Shown here: positions 61,680 through 64,000 of the stretch, piece after piece
How the letters are laid out: the number at the start of each line of letters is the position of its first letter
Numbering within the stretch: position 1 is the first letter of the stretch
Program-made: the position numbers and the translations under genes
DNA from: Streptomyces sp. NRRL S-1022
GTDB lineage: Bacteria; Actinomycetota; Actinomycetes; Streptomycetales; Streptomycetaceae
Direction of reading: 5' to 3'
Assembly (NCBI RefSeq): GCF_000720135.1
Contig: NZ_JOIU01000012.1
Location: forward strand, 248,001-312,000
Length of the DNA: 64,000 bases
The notes under the pieces: model-generated
The model's input: only the letters and a program-made list of their open reading frames with translations
Database searches by the model: none
What the model was told of the DNA's origin: nothing

Positions 61680-64000
61680 TCACCGTGCGTTGAAGTACTT
61701 CGCCTCCGGGTGGTGGATCACGATGGCGTCCGTGGACTGCTCCGGGTGCAGCTGGAACTCCTCGGACAGGTGCACGCCGATCCGCTCCGGCCGGAGCAGC
61801 TCCGCGATCTTGGCGCGGTCCTCCAGGTCGGGGCAGGCGCCGTAGCCGAGGGAGAAGCGGGCGCCCCGGTACTTCAGGTCGAACATGTCCTGGATGTCGG
61901 CGGGGTCCTCGCCGGCGAAGCCGAGTTCGGCGCGGACACGGGCGTGCCAGTACTCGGCCAGGGCCTCGGCCAGCTGGACGGACAGGCCGTGCAGTTCGAG
62001 GTAGTCGCGGTAGGCGTTGGCCTCGAAGAGCTTGGCCGTCTCCTCGCCGATGCGGGAGCCGACGGTGACGACCTGGAGGCCGACCACATCGGTCTCGCCG
62101 GACTCCTCCGGGCGGAAGAAGTCCGCCAGGCACAGGCGCCGGCCGCGGCGCTGGCGCGGGAAGGTGAAGCGGGTCCGCTCGTTGCCCCGGTCGTCCAGGA
62201 TGATCAGGTCGTCGTCCTTGGAGACGCAGGGGAAGTAGCCGTAGACGACCGCCGCCTCCAGGAGGTTGTCGGTCTGCAGCCGGTCGAGCAGGCCGCGCAG
62301 CCGGGGCCGGCCCTCGGTCTCGACCAGTTCCTCGTAGGTCGGGCCCTCGCCGGTGCGGGCCTGCTTCAGCCCCCACTGGCCCTTGAACAGCGCGCCCTCG
62401 TCCAGCCAGCTCGCGTACTCCTTGAGCTGGATGCCCTTGACGATGCGGGTGTCCCAGAACGGCGGGGTCGGCACGGGGTTGTCGGTGGCGACGTCGGAGC
62501 GGACATGGCCCTCCTCGGGCCGCTCCTCGGTCGGCACGGCGGCGGTGGCCCGGACCCGGCGCTGCCGCAGCTCGGGCAGCTTCGCGCCGGGGACGCCCCG
62601 CTTGACGCCGATCAGGGCGTCCATGAGGCGCAGGCCCTCGAAGGCGTCGCGGGCGTAGCGGACCTCGCCCTCGTAGATCTCGTGCAGGTCCTGCTCGACG
62701 TAGGCACGGGTGAGGGCGGCGCCGCCGAGGATGACCGGGAAGCGGGCGCCGAGGCCGCGCTGGTTCAGCTCCTCCAGGTTCTCCTTCATGATCACCGTGG
62801 ACTTGACCAGCAGCCCGGACATGCCGATGACGTCGGCCCGGTGCTCCTCGGCCGCCTCCAGGATCGCGGAGACGGGCTGCTTGATGCCCAGGTTGACGAC
62901 GTTGTAGCCGTTGTTGGACAGGATGATGTCGACCAGGTTCTTGCCGATGTCGTGCACGTCGCCGCGCACGGTGGCCAGCACGATCGTGCCCTTGCCCTCG
63001 GCGTCCGACTTCTCCATGTGCGGTTCGAGGTGGGCGACGGCGGCCTTCATGACCTCGGCGGACTGCAGGACGAACGGCAGCTGCATCTGGCCCGAGCCGA
63101 ACAGCTCGCCGACGACCTTCATGCCGTCCAGCAGGGTCTCGTTGACGATGTCGAGCGCCGGGCGGTCCTGGAGGGCCTGGTCGAGGTCGGCCTCCAGGCC
63201 GTTGCGCTCGCCGTCGATGATCCGGCGCTTCAGCCGCTCGTCCAGGGGCAGCGCGGCGAGTTCCTCGGCCTTGCCGGCCTTCAGGGACTTGGCCGTGGCG
63301 CCCTCGAAGAGCTGCATGAGCTTCTGGAGGGGGTCGTAGCCCTCGCTGCGGCGGTCGTGGATCAGGTCGAGGGCGGTCTGCACCTCTTCCTCGCTGAACC
63401 GGGCGATCGGCAGGATCTTGGAGGCGTGCACGATCGCCGAGTCCAGGCCCGCCTTGACGCACTCGTCCAGGAAGACGGAGTTGAGCAGGATGCGGGCGGC
63501 CGGGTTGAGGCCGAAGGAGATGTTCGACAGGCCCAGCGTGGTCTGCACCGCCGGGTGCCGGCGCTTCAGCTCGCGGATCGCCTCGATGGTGGCGAGGCCG
63601 TCCTTGCGGGACTCCTCCTGACCGGTGCAGATGGTGAAGGTCAGGGTGTCGATGAGGATGTCCTCCTCGCGGATGCCCCAGTTCCCGGTCAGGTCGTCGA
63701 TCAGCCGTTCGGCGATCTCGACCTTCTTCTCCGGGGTGCGGGCCTGGCCCTCCTCGTCGATGGTGAGCGCGATCAACGCGGCGCCGTGCTCCCGCGCCAG
63801 CTGCGTGACCTTGGCGAACCGGGAGTCGGGGCCGTCGCCGTCCTCGTAGTTCACCGAGTTGATCACCGCGCGGCCGCCGAGCTTCTCCAGGCCGGCCCGG
63901 ATGACGTCGACCTCGGTGGAGTCCAGGACGATCGGCAGCGTGGAGGCGGTGGCGAAGCGGCCGGCCAGTTCCTCCATGTCGGCGACGCCGTCCCGGCCGA
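61680..64000 (-). CDS. metH: Cobalamin-dependent methionine synthase, 5' part outside window
   Basis: The C-terminal 772 residues are present; the full protein is about 1170, so the homocysteine-binding barrel lies outside. In order: part of the pterin-binding barrel (STEVDVIRAGLEKLGGRAVI, LGLSNISFGLNPAARI), cap domain, B12-binding domain with cobalt-ligand His in VRGDVHDIGKNLVDIIL, and the SAM-binding activation domain (LKYRGARFSLGYGACPDLED). No frame break. It transfers methyl from methyltetrahydrofolate to homocysteine. Any B12 riboswitch would be upstream, beyond 64000. Confidence 0.96.
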   Translation of the reverse strand, partial: GRDGVADMEELAGRFATASTLPIVLDSTEVDVIRAGLEKLGGRAVINSVNYEDGDGPDSRFAKVTQLAREHGAALIALTIDEEGQARTPEKKVEIAERLIDDLTGNWGIREEDILIDTLTFTICTGQEESRKDGLATIEAIRELKRRHPAVQTTLGLSNISFGLNPAARILLNSVFLDECVKAGLDSAIVHASKILPIARFSEEEVQTALDLIHDRRSEGYDPLQKLMQLFEGATAKSLKAGKAEELAALPLDERLKRRIIDGERNGLEADLDQALQDRPALDIVNETLLDGMKVVGELFGSGQMQLPFVLQSAEVMKAAVAHLEPHMEKSDAEGKGTIVLATVRGDVHDIGKNLVDIILSNNGYNVVNLGIKQPVSAILEAAEEHRADVIGMSGLLVKSTVIMKENLEELNQRGLGARFPVILGGAALTRAYVEQDLHEIYEGEVRYARDAFEGLRLMDALIGVKRGVPGAKLPELRQRRVRATAAVPTEERPEEGHVRSDVATDNPVPTPPFWDTRIVKGIQLKEYASWLDEGALFKGQWGLKQARTGEGPTYEELVETEGRPRLRGLLDRLQTDNLLEAAVVYGYFPCVSKDDDLIILDDRGNERTRFTFPRQRRGRRLCLADFFRPEESGETDVVGLQVVTVGSRIGEETAKLFEANAYRDYLELHGLSVQLAEALAEYWHARVRAELGFAGEDPADIQDMFDLKYRGARFSLGYGACPDLEDRAKIAELLRPERIGVHLSEEFQLHPEQSTDAIVIHHPEAKYFNAR

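Overview
The window is a contiguous piece of a Streptomyces chromosome. GC is about 72% with strong G/C bias at third codon positions, GTG and TTG starts are common, and the gene order matches what I remember of the Streptomyces core around pheST, the rar conservon and the 20S proteasome. No transposase, integrase, tRNA, rRNA or CRISPR array was seen. It looks like core chromosome with a few accessory insertions.

Layout. 1-7.3 kb: pheT (cut by the window edge) and pheS, an orphan PAS histidine kinase, a TrmH-type RNA methyltransferase, the rplT-rpmI-infC operon with a probable attenuator and an ATC start for infC, and a DUF1844 gene. 7.3-12 kb: an SseB-domain protein and a mycosin-type subtilisin translationally coupled to a very long Pro/Ala/Gly-rich membrane protein. 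12-13.3 kb: a PLP-dependent alanine racemase/D-threonine aldolase-fold enzyme. 13.3-18.5 kb: an amine-utilisation cluster (SDR, aldehyde dehydrogenase, GlnA4-like gamma-glutamyl-amine ligase, FadR-type regulator, gamma-glutamyl hydrolase) with a repeated candidate operator. 18.5-27 kb: mixed accessory and housekeeping genes: a phosphotransferase, a LysR regulator with a divergent TDT exporter, a cytosolic BtuF-like protein, an XRE-cupin regulator, a 5'-3' exonuclease, an iron-regulated siderophore-interacting protein, a GNAT and an RluA-type enzyme.

27-31.7 kb: a complete conservon (cvnA-B-C-D plus a P450), the rar/cvn9-type operon, whose P450 lacks the EXXR motif. 32-39 kb: a Ski2/HelY helicase, tatC, tatA, a small membrane protein, a zinc-ribbon protein and the WYL regulators pafC and pafB. 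39-51 kb: two FKBP proteins and the Pup-proteasome locus (pafA, prcA, prcB, pup, dop, arc). This locus is interrupted by an MFS/LacI pair and by an HNH endonuclease-like gene whose 3' end overlaps the start of prcB. Together they tag proteins with Pup (PafA), prepare or remove Pup (Dop), unfold (ARC) and degrade (PrcBA), while PafBC controls the DNA-damage response.

51-64 kb: a ferredoxin, a secreted protein, TrmI, a site-2 protease with CBS domains, a RecB-family nuclease with an Fe-S cysteine set, an orphan LuxR-type response regulator, two tandem peptide-binding lipoproteins without permeases, a HAD phosphatase and metH (cut by the window edge).

The observations most worth a second look are the shared 23-bp operator in the amine cluster, the HNH gene inside the pup-prcB operon, the EXXR-less conservon P450, and the infC leader with attenuator and ATC start. 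No wholly unknown multi-gene system was evident.
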